A DNA stretch of 52,773 nt from RGIG4608 sp051867875 (GCA_051867875.1 JBJDZG010000022.1:1-52773), one strand, 5' to 3'; shown: positions 40,829 through 48,932, counted from the first letter of the stretch. The notes: generated by a model from the letters alone, not told the origin. Made by a program: numbers and translations.

Positions 40829-42376
40829 TTATAGTAATTCCGTGATGTCGATGTCACCAAGCAGGGTGACTGTCATCTCATCTCGGTTATTTATTTCAAC
40901 ACTCTTGACTATCTCGATGAACAACTCTTCATTGAATTCTTCAAGCGGTTCGTCCAGCCTTTCAAGTGCTTTACGCAGTTTTTTTATCTCGGCAAGAACC
41001 TTTTCGTATTTGCTCTCGCACAGTTCCTCACGTTGTGCTTTCAGCCTGTCAGTTTCGCGCTTTATCTCTCTCGCTTGGGATGTATATACGTCTGCGGTTA
41101 TATATCCCTTGGATCTGAGGTTTTCAAGCATGAGGAGCTTTGCATTGAGTTCTGCTATTGATTGCAAAGCATTCATTGCATCCGTGCTGGTTCGTCTTCT
41201 TGCGACTATAGCCATTTGCAGGAGATGCTCGGTTTCATCAAGGATGTTGAAGTTTCCGAAGTGGAGGCGATTGATTATTCCCACGATTCTGTCGTAGATT
41301 CTTTCCTCTCGGTAGTAGTGAGAATCGCATTTGGTGCGATCTCCGATGTGTGTGGTGCATCCCCATGAGATGCATCCGTTTACGATTCGACGCCTGAATA
41401 GGGATCCGCATTCGGCACATCTAATTTTTTTGCTTAGGGGATAATTCTTGGGAACTTCGGCTTTGTTTCGAGCGAAGCTCTCACGGCGCTTGTTCAGTAG
41501 TACCTGAACCTTATCAAAGGTTTCTCTGTCAACAATGCCTTGATGGGTGTATGGGTAGTATATCTGTTCCATTTCGCCATAGTTTATACGGCTTTTGAAG
41601 GGGACTGTTTCTTCACGGAACTTCTTGTGATATAAAGAATCTCCCACATACTTTTCGTTGCCAAGCATGAGGGAGATAATTCTAATATTCCAATTGTTGT
41701 TTCCGGTCTTCGTCAGAACACCTTCCGCTTCAAGCCATCTTGCCAGCTCCACTGTGGAGTATCCTTCAAGATAGTGCTTAAAGAGTGTTCTTACTATAAT
41801 TGCTTCATCTTCGTAGGGAGTCATTACGCCGTCTATCAGCCTGAAGCCATATGGAACGCAACCGTTTACATATGTTCCGTCTTCCATCTTCTTTTTGATA
41901 GAGAATCTAACATTCTGCGAGATTGATACAGATTCTTCCTCGGCGATAGCGGCAAAGGTATTGAGAAGCATCTCGTCGCCAAGTGTTAAGGTGTAGATAC
42001 CTTCTTTATCGAACTGTACCGCTACACCAAGGTCTTTCAGCTTGCGGACATAATCAAGTACCTCACGTGCATTTCGACCGAATCTCGATATAGACTTTAC
42101 GAGGATGAGGTCTATCTGACCAAGTTCGCAGAGTCTTATCATTCGGAGGAATTCCTCTCTTTTGTCGGAGGAGGTTCCTGATAGTCCTTCGTCTGCGAAT
42201 ATTTCGACGAGCTCCCATTCTTTGTTTTTATTGATTCTGTCCGTGTAGGTTTTTACCTGCCTTGCATAAGAGTTAAGCTGGTCGGCCGAGTTAGTCGATA
42301 CTCTGCAGTAAGCGGCTACTCGTTTCTTCGCAAGAGCAGTCTTTTGACCAGTCGTAATTTGGCTGACTTTTTTCAT
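40829..42376 (-). CDS. Large serine recombinase (cassette gene 1)
   Basis: This 515-residue complete recombinase has RVAAYCRVSTNS (nucleophile Ser27), FADEGLSGT and SISRFGRN in its catalytic domain, VPYGFRLIDG opening the Recombinase domain, a zinc ribbon (CAECGSLFRRR ... CTTH) near 315-345 and a coiled coil near 400-470. AAGGAGG precedes the ATG, with an extended -10 promoter about 95 bp upstream. It starts the three-gene cassette. Confidence 0.9.
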   Translation of the reverse strand: MKKVSQITTGQKTALAKKRVAAYCRVSTNSADQLNSYARQVKTYTDRINKNKEWELVEIFADEGLSGTSSDKREEFLRMIRLCELGQIDLILVKSISRFGRNAREVLDYVRKLKDLGVAVQFDKEGIYTLTLGDEMLLNTFAAIAEEESVSISQNVRFSIKKKMEDGTYVNGCVPYGFRLIDGVMTPYEDEAIIVRTLFKHYLEGYSTVELARWLEAEGVLTKTGNNNWNIRIISLMLGNEKYVGDSLYHKKFREETVPFKSRINYGEMEQIYYPYTHQGIVDRETFDKVQVLLNKRRESFARNKAEVPKNYPLSKKIRCAECGSLFRRRIVNGCISWGCTTHIGDRTKCDSHYYREERIYDRIVGIINRLHFGNFNILDETEHLLQMAIVARRRTSTDAMNALQSIAELNAKLLMLENLRSKGYITADVYTSQAREIKRETDRLKAQREELCESKYEKVLAEIKKLRKALERLDEPLEEFNEELFIEIVKSVEINNRDEMTVTLLGDIDITELL

Positions 42377-42471
42377 TCGAGGAACCTCCTTTCTCCTTGC
42401 GGTGCAAGGCTTTTTTTCATTGTTTTGGTTTGGTACATTTCATACTAACAAACCTCTTTTTTTCAGCAAGC

Positions 42472-42500
42472 ATTATACCAAACAAAAGAGAGAATATCCA
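42472..42500 (-). promoter_or_regulatory. Promoter of the recombinase cassette
   Basis: On the minus strand the extended -10 TGGTATAAT has its core at 42472-42477. TGGATA (42495-42500) is a weak -35 box at 17-bp spacing. Confidence 0.6.
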
Positions 42501-42536
42501 GACCAAAAAGCGCGGAAATTGATAACTTTTTGATAA

Positions 42537-42695
42537 CTAATCAGCGATTATAATATCCGCGCCCGTAAGACTGCGATAATACTTTTTTGCGTTGTCATAT
42601 TCCTTATTTGTGATGATTTTTTGCTTCAGCAGATTCTTGAGAATAGAAACGATACGAACGTAGTTGGCGTTTTTGAGCTTGTTTTCTGCAATCAT
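42537..42695 (-). CDS. SHOCT-like small protein
   Basis: This 52-residue protein contains VSILKNLLKQKIITNKEYDNAKKYY, broken here as LKNLLKQKIITNKEYDNAKK, the short helix-turn pattern of SHOCT-type oligomerisation motifs. Its ATG overlaps the helicase stop (ATGA), with AAGGAGG inside the helicase 3' end. It lies between the helicase and the recombinase cassette. Such small proteins often precede recombinase cassettes in Clostridial elements, but that is from memory. The role is unknown. Confidence 0.72.
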   Translation of the reverse strand: MIAENKLKNANYVRIVSILKNLLKQKIITNKEYDNAKKYYRSLTGADIIIAD

Positions 42696-44974
42696 TTTGA
42701 GCCTCCTTCAAAGTATTCTTGGGGCTTGACCTTGTGGAAGAATTCCTCGATCTTGTCCATGCTTCTTACTCTCGTGTATTTTTTGAGAACGTGCTGGACT
42801 TTTACGGCATTCGCTCCGCTATAGGCTCTCGAGTCGAGGATGGAAACAAGACCTGTATCCGTTTCATTGCGGATTAGTCTGCCGACACCTTGACGGAGCT
42901 TTATAATCATTTCGGGGACTGCATATTTCTGTACAAATTCGGGTACAGAGGCGCACTTGTCCTTTTTCTGCTCCATAAGGGCAGAACGAAGCGGAAAAGG
43001 CAAACGAGTGATGATGACCGAGGAGAGTCCGTCACCTGCGCAGTCGACACCTTCCCACATCGAACCCGATGCAAAAAGGACTGCATTCTTGCTCTTTTTG
43101 AAGTCAGCAATTGCCGACTTGTTGCTTCGCGTCATGCAAATCAGATTGAAGTCTGCAAGGCGATCCTTTGTCATCTCATACACACTGCAAAGTACGCTGT
43201 AGGATGTGAAGAGGATTGCCGTATGTCCGTGAGTAGCCTTGACGAGCTCCACGATCTTGTCTGCAAGTGCCTGTTTGTATTCCTCGCTCTGATTGTCCGG
43301 TTGAGGCATATCGCCGGGGATATACAGCCTTGCGTGGTTCTTATAATCGAAGGGCGACTCAGTGGTAGAGGTTCTGATGAGTGCAGAGGGGACACGGTCG
43401 ATGCCATTCTCTTGCTTGAAGTAATCGAAGCTCGAACCGTCACTCATCGTGCCTGATGTCAGCACGAAGGATTTGTGTGTATCCCAAATCTTCTTGAACA
43501 TCTCGTTTGCGATATTCTTGGGAGAAGCGCAAAGAGAAAGAATACCGTCATCGTCTTCCTCGATCCAGTAGTTCATCTCGTCATCGTCAAGCATCGTCAT
43601 GATGGTGTCACGAACGATATCAATGTTCAGAGACGGTGCATTTTCGGGTTCTTCTCTCATGCACTCTACGTGACCGATATTTTCATCGAGTTCGTAAAGG
43701 TATTCTTCAAGGATAGGTGTGAGCTTGATGAGAGTGTTTCTGCCGTTCTCGTAATCATCCTCTTGTGTCTTTTCTCGTAAAGCAGAAAAGAGTCCGTCGT
43801 TTGCTTTGAGCAGGTCATTAAGGGCGAGTTTGAAATCTCTCGTGTCGGTATATTCGCGCTTCATTGTCTTGACTGCTTTGACATAGTCACGAACAGCTTC
43901 TTCATTGAATCTGACACCGAACACGTCCTCGGCAGCATTCTTGAGCTTATGAGCTTCGTCGATAACTACCATCCAGCTCGGACAGATGATATTTCGGGTA
44001 GGTCTGTCAATATCCTCACCGCCCTTGAGCGAGGTGAGATACATATTGTGGTTGGTTACTTGGTAATCAAAATCACAGCTCTTGGATTTATTAACGTAAG
44101 CTGCGTATCCGCATTCATATCTGTACTTGCACTTTCTGCAGGAGCCTTTGACGCATATCTTTTCCTTGATGGAAGGGCGAAGGTCGAATTTGTCAAGGTC
44201 GACCAGTCCTTCGGTATTGTTCAAGGCTTCGAATTTTTCAATCGTCCTTTTATACTTTTTGAATTTGGCGATCTGCTCGTAGTATTCCTCATATCTTCTT
44301 TGGCAGAGATAATGCTCCTTTCCTTTGCGAAGGGATACGGTAAGCGGACTATGGATCAGCCCAAACTTTTGAAGCATCTTCGACAGGTTTGGAATTTCCT
44401 TTTCTACGATAGCCCTCTGAAGCTCGATGCTCGAGGTGGCAATCGTTACGGGAAAACGATCTCTGACATTCGACGCCTGTCTTGCAACAAAACCTGCTAC
44501 GAGGTATGCCATAGATTTTCCTGTTCCGACCTCTGCTTCGTTGATAGACACGCGTCCGTTCTTGAAGCCCTCGTACATGTTGTGTGCGAGCTTTATCTGT
44601 TCCTCTCGGACTGCGTATCCGTGATGTGGCATCACTTGGCGAAAAATAAAGTCAATAGTTTCGCTCGGCGTCATAACCATGCGACTCGTTGAAACGTATC
44701 TCGTATCTCCGTTGTACTTGATGGAGTACAGGATCCTTGCAAACAGTTTGTAGTAAGTATTCTTGGTGTACAGCCTTGTACTCTTGGTCAAATACTCAAC
44801 CTCGGAAGCAAGTCCGGTTTCTTTATCCAGTGCGATGTAACGAAGGGCAACATCCTTCACGTGGTAGATAATGTATCTGTCCTCGAATGTGAAATCGTAT
44901 GTGCCGTCGCCATACGCTTTTCCTTTTGCGACGAACTCTCGAAACAGAGCCTCGTCATTGTAATGAATCGTCAT
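42692..44974 (-). CDS. DinG/XPD-type superfamily 2 helicase
   Basis: This 760-residue ATP-dependent DNA helicase has a Walker A EVGTGKS (about residue 156), an Fe-S cluster region with four cysteines (CVKGSCRKCKYRYECGYAAY, about 285-305), DEAH in VVIDEAHKL (about 345), and C-terminal motifs SGSMWEGVDC and QGVGRLIRN. An N-terminal domain of about 120 residues is not recognised. I chose ATG 44974, which has GGAG at good spacing; the frame to 45055 runs through a large hairpin. The likely role is in DNA repair or replication restart of the element. Confidence 0.87.
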   Translation of the reverse strand: MTIHYNDEALFREFVAKGKAYGDGTYDFTFEDRYIIYHVKDVALRYIALDKETGLASEVEYLTKSTRLYTKNTYYKLFARILYSIKYNGDTRYVSTSRMVMTPSETIDFIFRQVMPHHGYAVREEQIKLAHNMYEGFKNGRVSINEAEVGTGKSMAYLVAGFVARQASNVRDRFPVTIATSSIELQRAIVEKEIPNLSKMLQKFGLIHSPLTVSLRKGKEHYLCQRRYEEYYEQIAKFKKYKRTIEKFEALNNTEGLVDLDKFDLRPSIKEKICVKGSCRKCKYRYECGYAAYVNKSKSCDFDYQVTNHNMYLTSLKGGEDIDRPTRNIICPSWMVVIDEAHKLKNAAEDVFGVRFNEEAVRDYVKAVKTMKREYTDTRDFKLALNDLLKANDGLFSALREKTQEDDYENGRNTLIKLTPILEEYLYELDENIGHVECMREEPENAPSLNIDIVRDTIMTMLDDDEMNYWIEEDDDGILSLCASPKNIANEMFKKIWDTHKSFVLTSGTMSDGSSFDYFKQENGIDRVPSALIRTSTTESPFDYKNHARLYIPGDMPQPDNQSEEYKQALADKIVELVKATHGHTAILFTSYSVLCSVYEMTKDRLADFNLICMTRSNKSAIADFKKSKNAVLFASGSMWEGVDCAGDGLSSVIITRLPFPLRSALMEQKKDKCASVPEFVQKYAVPEMIIKLRQGVGRLIRNETDTGLVSILDSRAYSGANAVKVQHVLKKYTRVRSMDKIEEFFHKVKPQEYFEGGSK

Positions 44975-44990
44975 AATTTTCTCCATTCCG

Positions 44991-45051
44991 TTGAACGGCA
45001 GAATGGTATGCAGGAGCTTTGCAGTTCCTGCACAGTAGTTCTGCCGTTCAA
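44991..45051 (-). promoter_or_regulatory. Two-tier inverted repeat in the helicase leader
   Basis: TTGAACGGCAG (44991-45001) pairs with CTGCCGTTCAA (45041-45051). Inside it TGCAGGA (45009-45015) pairs with TCCTGCA (45026-45032). The structure ends 17 bp before the helicase start codon, so it could fold in the mRNA near the ribosome binding site or act as a DNA operator. Confidence 0.6.
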
Positions 45052-45102
45052 CCATTTCATTTTTAATTGATTAAATAGTTTTTTGGCTTCGCTGTATTTC
45101 TT

Positions 45103-45222
45103 TCAGCCCCCAGCATGAACGTAGAAGAGTTCCCACGTTCGGGCGGTGAGCCAAGTACCTCGCAGCATATATGCCACAACTTCTTTTGTGTCAACGAGGA
45201 TCATGTGTAGACTAACAGACAT
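45103..45222 (-). CDS. Possible 39-residue protein
   Basis: This frame encodes MSVSLHMILVDTKEVVAYML followed by RGTWLTARTWELFYVHAGG. The composition looks protein-like and it is in the same direction as the flanking genes, but the ribosome binding site is weak (GGAAC). I recognise no family. Confidence 0.35.
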   Translation of the reverse strand: MSVSLHMILVDTKEVVAYMLRGTWLTARTWELFYVHAGG

Positions 45223-45544
45223 CTAATGTTCCAGCCTGAAAACCCGCACCCCAATCTACCAATCAAGCCGTACCCTGTACGGAAGTATCATTATTCACAC
45301 AACCTCTGTCATGGCCTGCTGCACAATGCTGTTTACTGTGCAGTCCGAACACATGATTAATCGCTCGCTCAACTTTTTCCAAGAGAAAAAGTCGAGGTCT
45401 TGGCGCTCATGCTCGGTAGCTTGCCCTTCCGGGCGAGACTGTGAGTGACCTCGGCACACCGAATATTCAATTGTCAAATATCAGTGGAGGATTCATTGTC
45501 CTCTCACCTAATAGCCACAGGAAACGCAAAAGTGCACCCCCTTT
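45223..45544 (-). other. Gene-poor stretch with hairpins and an open frame
   Basis: The region contains a foldable block on the minus strand: CGAGGTC (about 45465) with GACCTCG (about 45390), an inner CTCGCCC-GGAA-GGGCAAG hairpin, and ACTTTTTC/GAAAAAGT near 45370-45390. A 60-codon frame (45295-45477, TTG start) crosses it; its second half (CSDCTVNSIVQQAMTEVV) looks coding, but I cannot decide. A structured RNA, a transfer origin or a small gene are all possible. Confidence 0.35.
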
Positions 45545-45985
45545 TTACAAATTTTTTTGCATTTTTTCAAAAATTTTATCCAGACGGTTTCTAATTGCTG
45601 TTTTTCCAACTCCAAGTTCATGAGCAATCTCTGTTTGTTTACGCCCCTTAAAATAAACCTCATCCACTAACCATTGCTGTTGCGGTTCGAGCTTCTTGAT
45701 AGCATCACGAACCTGATCTCGCGTCATTCTTCGGAGTAATTCAAGAAACGGATCCGAGTCTTCATCGACAATGTCAAATCCGTGATCGAGAGAAGCATTC
45801 AGCGATTGTACTCTGCGCGTTTCTTTCCGTTCCACGCATTTGCATCTGTATTCGAATATGAGGAAATCCCGATAAACTGCAGGTGGTTGCAATACGAGCC
45901 AATCTGCGAGTTCGGTTTCGAGTTCCACGGTGATGGTCTTTATATCACCATTGCGGAGAATAATCTCCGTTGAGAGTTCTTTCAT
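45545..45985 (-). CDS. Sigma-70 region 4-like regulator
   Basis: This 146-residue protein has a C-terminal helix-turn-helix of sigma region 4 type: LEPQQQWLVDEVYFKGRKQTEIAHELGVGKTAIRNRLDKIFE (in segments, about 100-142). The N-terminal 90 residues do not show region 2. Short sigma-like proteins of this kind are common in Tn916/ICE-type elements and phages, where they activate late or transfer genes. GAAAGGA precedes the ATG. The terminator-tipped RNA candidate at 46094 lies upstream. Confidence 0.82.
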   Translation of the reverse strand: MKELSTEIILRNGDIKTITVELETELADWLVLQPPAVYRDFLIFEYRCKCVERKETRRVQSLNASLDHGFDIVDEDSDPFLELLRRMTRDQVRDAIKKLEPQQQWLVDEVYFKGRKQTEIAHELGVGKTAIRNRLDKIFEKMQKNL

Positions 45986-46093
45986 TTTGTAAATCCTTTC
46001 GTTTGCTTTTTCTTTGCTTACTGCGTAGCAGTTCTTGGCGGTTGAGCAAACTCGGATTTACGGATATTTAGCGATGTAGGTTTCCCAAGGCAT

Positions 46094-46241
46094 AAAAAAA
46101 TCCTTTCTGCCGGGAGAAGCAGAAAGGAAAAGAAAAGGAGCCGCATGAAAGTTGCCAAAAGCCACAGAACGTCTATCCTATACGGGTATATAGGATGAAG
46201 ACTTCATGCGGCCATTGGGAGATACAACTTTCAGCGACTCC
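46094..46241 (-). ncRNA. Candidate structured RNA with terminator
   Basis: On the minus strand a 17-bp imperfect outer stem (46225-46241 with 46137-46154) encloses an alternative 10-bp stem GCCGCATGAA/TTCATGCGGC (46140-46149 with 46203-46212) and an ATCCTATA/TATAGGAT hairpin (46175-46196). A strong terminator follows: CCTTTCTGC/GCAGAAAGG (46102-46127) and a U7 run (46094-46100). The two large stems are mutually exclusive, as in attenuators. On the plus strand the same DNA holds two tiny overlapping frames (46145-46198 and 46195-46257) after AAAAGGAG. I favour a minus-strand RNA or leader of the sigma-like gene. Confidence 0.5.
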
Positions 46242-46276
46242 ACAGCACGTCAATTAGTGTTGTTTATATTTAGTTG

Positions 46277-46582
46277 TTATGCGTAATCTCGTATCACGGT
46301 ACTTACCGCTTCGGGATACGCTATATAGGAATAATGTCTGTAATCTGCAGTATCGTATATTGCTTCCTGATTGCAATGTCTGCATTTCACTTGAACAAGC
46401 CCGACAGCACCGCCATATTTGATTGCGGCAGGGTATCCGCAGAAACGGCACGGAATTGTTTTGGGTTCCAGTGCATCTGCCTGATTTTGCAGAGGCAGAT
46501 TTTCTTTCTTTACTCGTTCGATGTATTCCGGGTTAAGCACGATTCGTGTTTTCTTCTTATACAAGATCATACTCTTGTCCAT
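46277..46582 (-). CDS. Zinc-ribbon protein
   Basis: This 101-residue protein has a CxxC pair (PCRFCGYPA) and a second (VKCRHCNQEA) about 24 residues later, forming a zinc ribbon. The N-terminal half is basic and the C-terminus Tyr-rich. ATG 46582 follows GGAGGTGA; the frame to 46609 starts upstream of that site. It overlaps the ImmA/IrrE-like gene by 16 bp. The function is unknown; nucleic-acid binding is likely. Confidence 0.7.
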   Translation of the reverse strand: MDKSMILYKKKTRIVLNPEYIERVKKENLPLQNQADALEPKTIPCRFCGYPAAIKYGGAVGLVQVKCRHCNQEAIYDTADYRHYSYIAYPEAVSTVIRDYA

Positions 46583-47235
46583 TGTTGATTCACCTCCCAT
46601 GATAAGCACATGTCCATTACCGGATCGTATGCCGAAATCGGTTTGTGATCCAAGTAACCAAGTCGATCAAGCCTATAGCGGAGGCATTCTTGCGATACTC
46701 CAAGATACTGTGCCATCATACGAATTCCATATCTATCTACACGGTGGAAAAGGTATCTACCAAACACAGTGATCTTTTCTTTATGAGTAAACGTAAACAG
46801 CGCCCAATCTACGAGACAGGGGCGAAGCAGTAAGCACGATGCCACCACGTTGGCTTGCCATTCTCTAAAATCATTTTCTGTTTTCAGCTCTTTATGCTGA
46901 CTCCTTATCCGATAATTAATTATTTGCTGCGGAACATAGTTTGGATCTTGCCAGTTGATCAGATCGTGACCGCACTCGTGAGCGATAGTAAAGTTGCGCT
47001 CTCCCACTCTTGTGGATTCACTTAATCGTTGGTCTAACAGTATCTGATTTCCTGTGCGCATTCCTTCGATGTTGTCTTCGGGATTGAACTCGCAATAAGA
47101 TATGTCCAGCTTGAGATAGTCCTTGGCGAAGGCGTTAACATCAAACGGCTTAAAGCTTTCGTATTCACTGCCGAGATAATCACGAAGAATGTAGTCAGCA
47201 AGATTTTCAAATTCTACTTTCGTTCCTATGATCAT
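46567..47235 (-). CDS. ImmA/IrrE-family metallopeptidase
   Basis: This 222-residue zinc protease has the HExxH motif as HECGH (His86, Glu87, His90) in FTIAHECGHDLI, and a candidate third ligand Glu125 in FREWQANVVASCLLL. In ICEBs1 and similar elements ImmA cleaves the element's repressor and induces excision; IrrE/DdrO is the equivalent in damage response. The cognate repressor could be one of the XRE proteins or the LexA-like protein at 48933. The start overlaps the upstream stop (ATGA). Confidence 0.87.
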   Translation of the reverse strand: MIIGTKVEFENLADYILRDYLGSEYESFKPFDVNAFAKDYLKLDISYCEFNPEDNIEGMRTGNQILLDQRLSESTRVGERNFTIAHECGHDLINWQDPNYVPQQIINYRIRSQHKELKTENDFREWQANVVASCLLLRPCLVDWALFTFTHKEKITVFGRYLFHRVDRYGIRMMAQYLGVSQECLRYRLDRLGYLDHKPISAYDPVMDMCLSWEVNQQWTRV

Positions 47236-47501
47236 CTATTGTCCTCGATTATTACCTCGTCTTCCATGAACCATTTGCCATCTTCATCGTAGAGGTAACG
47301 AGGTATACCGTCCACTATAATGGTATATCTGATGCCACAACCGCCGACCTTCGTCGAGGCTGCGCGTTCTGCCTTGGATACACGGTCTATCTTATATGTG
47401 TTGCCGTCCTTCCATTGAAACTTTTTAGGGCGAACCTGTCCGTCTGTACCGATGGCAACGATAACTGCGACAGGTTGCTTCACGTACTTGATCGTTTGCA
47501 T
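47232..47501 (-). CDS. Small conserved partner of the Y-family polymerase
   Basis: This 89-residue protein is beta-rich: VAVIVAIGTDGQVRPKKFQW, KIDRVSKAERAASTKVGGCGIRYTI and DGKWFMEDEV. Similar small proteins stand next to umuC/dinB genes in Firmicutes, as I recall. It starts 9 bp after the polymerase gene, with AGGAGG upstream, and overlaps the ImmA-like gene by 4 bp. A role in translesion synthesis is inferred from the position only. Confidence 0.65.
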   Translation of the reverse strand: MQTIKYVKQPVAVIVAIGTDGQVRPKKFQWKDGNTYKIDRVSKAERAASTKVGGCGIRYTIIVDGIPRYLYDEDGKWFMEDEVIIEDNR

Positions 47502-47510
47502 TGAAACCTC

Positions 47511-48752
47511 CTACATTGGTACACCTGTCGGCATTATGATGTTTGGATTACCTTCTGCCGACATCTTTTTATTATCCAACAGACAAGCGTTGCGGATGAT
47601 CTTCTTACCATAGCGTTGGCGCAGTTCTTCGATAGTCTTGTCGAGAGCTTCTGACCTCGCAACCTTTTCGGGATCCGAAAACATATCTAACTGACAGGGC
47701 GTGTCAAGTGACGTGAGATTGATTGCACGTACCGTCAGAGAACGTATCGGGCGTTTCCAGTCATAGCTGCGTAGGAACAGGGAGAATGCTTCCTTGGCAA
47801 TTACCGAAGGACTTTGTGTGGGAACGGGGATACCACACTGCCATTGCTTTGTAAATAACTCATTATCTCTAACCGCTATTGCGATGCCTGTTGCTTTCTT
47901 ATTAAAGACATAGAGCCTATGTCCTATGTCTTGGCAGAGTTCAAGGATGAATTTCCATACCTCTGCATCATCTTCCAAGTCCTGAAGAGCAGTCATGCCA
48001 TGTCCGACCGTCTTATCCGGGGCTTCAATATCCCTAACGGTGACTTTGGATGTATCCATACCATTTGCGAATCTCCACAGGTCAACTCCGCATTTACCGA
48101 GTCTTCTTTGAAAGAATTCGCAAGGAAACTGTGCGATCTGACCGATAGTTCGGATGCCTACGCTTGAGAGCTTCTTTTCTGTTGCTCTGCCTACACCCAG
48201 CATATCCGATGCCGGGAGATTCCATATCTGCTCTCGGAAGGTTTCTTTCGGGATGACAGTTATAGCATCCGGTTTCTTCATGTCTGAGCCGAGCTTGGCG
48301 AATATCTTATTGAAGGATACGCCAATGGAAACGGTGAGACCAAGCTCATATTTTATCGTTTTCTTTATTTCTTCAGCCATATGTAGGGGAGTTCCCATTG
48401 CCCATTGGCTTCCGGTCACATCTGCCCATACCTCGTCCATACCGAAGGGTTCTATAAGGTCAGTATATCTTCCATATATCTCTCGTGCGAGTTTGGAAAA
48501 CTTCATATACTGATCGTAATGAGGGGGGACTATTACGAGATTGGGGCATTTCTGCTTGGCTTGCCAAATGGCTTCGCCTGTGCTGACTCCTTTGGCTTTA
48601 GCTGCGTAGTTCTTGGCAAGGACGATGCCATGCCGTTCTTCCTGACTTCCGCATACAGCAATAGGAAAAGGCTTCAGTTCCGGGTTGAGCATACACTCGA
48701 CTGATGCGTAAAAGTTGTTCATATCGATATGTAGTATCGCTCTCTCGGTCAT
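47511..48752 (-). CDS. Y-family DNA polymerase (Pol IV/UmuC type)
   Basis: This 413-residue translesion polymerase has catalytic Asp10 (HIDMNNFYASVE) and Asp106-Glu107 (FGMDEVWADVT, where SIDE is usual). A helix-hairpin-helix region (LGVGRATEKKLSSVGI) lies near 185-200, and the beta-clamp motif QLDMF is near residue 358. The methionine before the catalytic DE pair is characteristic of UmuC-like Firmicutes enzymes. AGAGGGG precedes the ATG. The promoter (48812-48840) overlaps operator-like dyads, so damage-inducible expression is expected. Confidence 0.92.
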   Translation of the reverse strand: MTERAILHIDMNNFYASVECMLNPELKPFPIAVCGSQEERHGIVLAKNYAAKAKGVSTGEAIWQAKQKCPNLVIVPPHYDQYMKFSKLAREIYGRYTDLIEPFGMDEVWADVTGSQWAMGTPLHMAEEIKKTIKYELGLTVSIGVSFNKIFAKLGSDMKKPDAITVIPKETFREQIWNLPASDMLGVGRATEKKLSSVGIRTIGQIAQFPCEFFQRRLGKCGVDLWRFANGMDTSKVTVRDIEAPDKTVGHGMTALQDLEDDAEVWKFILELCQDIGHRLYVFNKKATGIAIAVRDNELFTKQWQCGIPVPTQSPSVIAKEAFSLFLRSYDWKRPIRSLTVRAINLTSLDTPCQLDMFSDPEKVARSEALDKTIEELRQRYGKKIIRNACLLDNKKMSAEGNPNIIMPTGVPM

Positions 48753-48787
48753 GTATACCCCTCTTTCTGCAAATTCGGCTCATTTCC

Positions 48788-48864
48788 TCTAATCTCGTTG
48801 GAGTGATTCATATTATACACTATTTGAATTAGAATGTCAAGAGGTGTTCTCTAATTTAATTGGA
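48788..48864. promoter_or_regulatory. Operator cluster between polymerase and repressor genes
   Basis: Three related sites are visible: TCTAATCTCGTTGGA (48788-48802), ACTATTTGAATTAGA (48819-48833) and TCTAATTTAATTGGA (48850-48864). The last fits a symmetric TCYAATTWAATTRGA. They lie just downstream of the polymerase -10 box, inside its spacer, and just upstream of the repressor -35 box. The adjacent LexA-like protein is the natural ligand. Confidence 0.72.
48812..48840 (-). promoter_or_regulatory. Promoter of the polymerase operon
   Basis: On the minus strand TTGACA (48835-48840), 17-bp spacer, TATAAT (48812-48817), both perfect. An operator-like site fills the spacer. Confidence 0.85.
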
Positions 48865-48872
48865 ATTTTCTA

Positions 48873-48901
48873 TTGACATTCTATCCAAACCGTGCTATAA
48901 T
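48873..48901 (+). promoter_or_regulatory. Promoter of the LexA-like repressor
   Basis: TTGACA (48873-48878), 17-bp spacer, TATAAT (48896-48901), both perfect. The start codon is 32 nt downstream of the -10 box. Confidence 0.85.
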
Positions 48902-48932
48902 GGTACTACCTTAATATATGGAGGACTATTTC

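Noticed and set aside
43949..44692. 247-residue plus-strand frame
   Set aside because: It is the complement of the helicase core with its Walker A and DEAH motifs.
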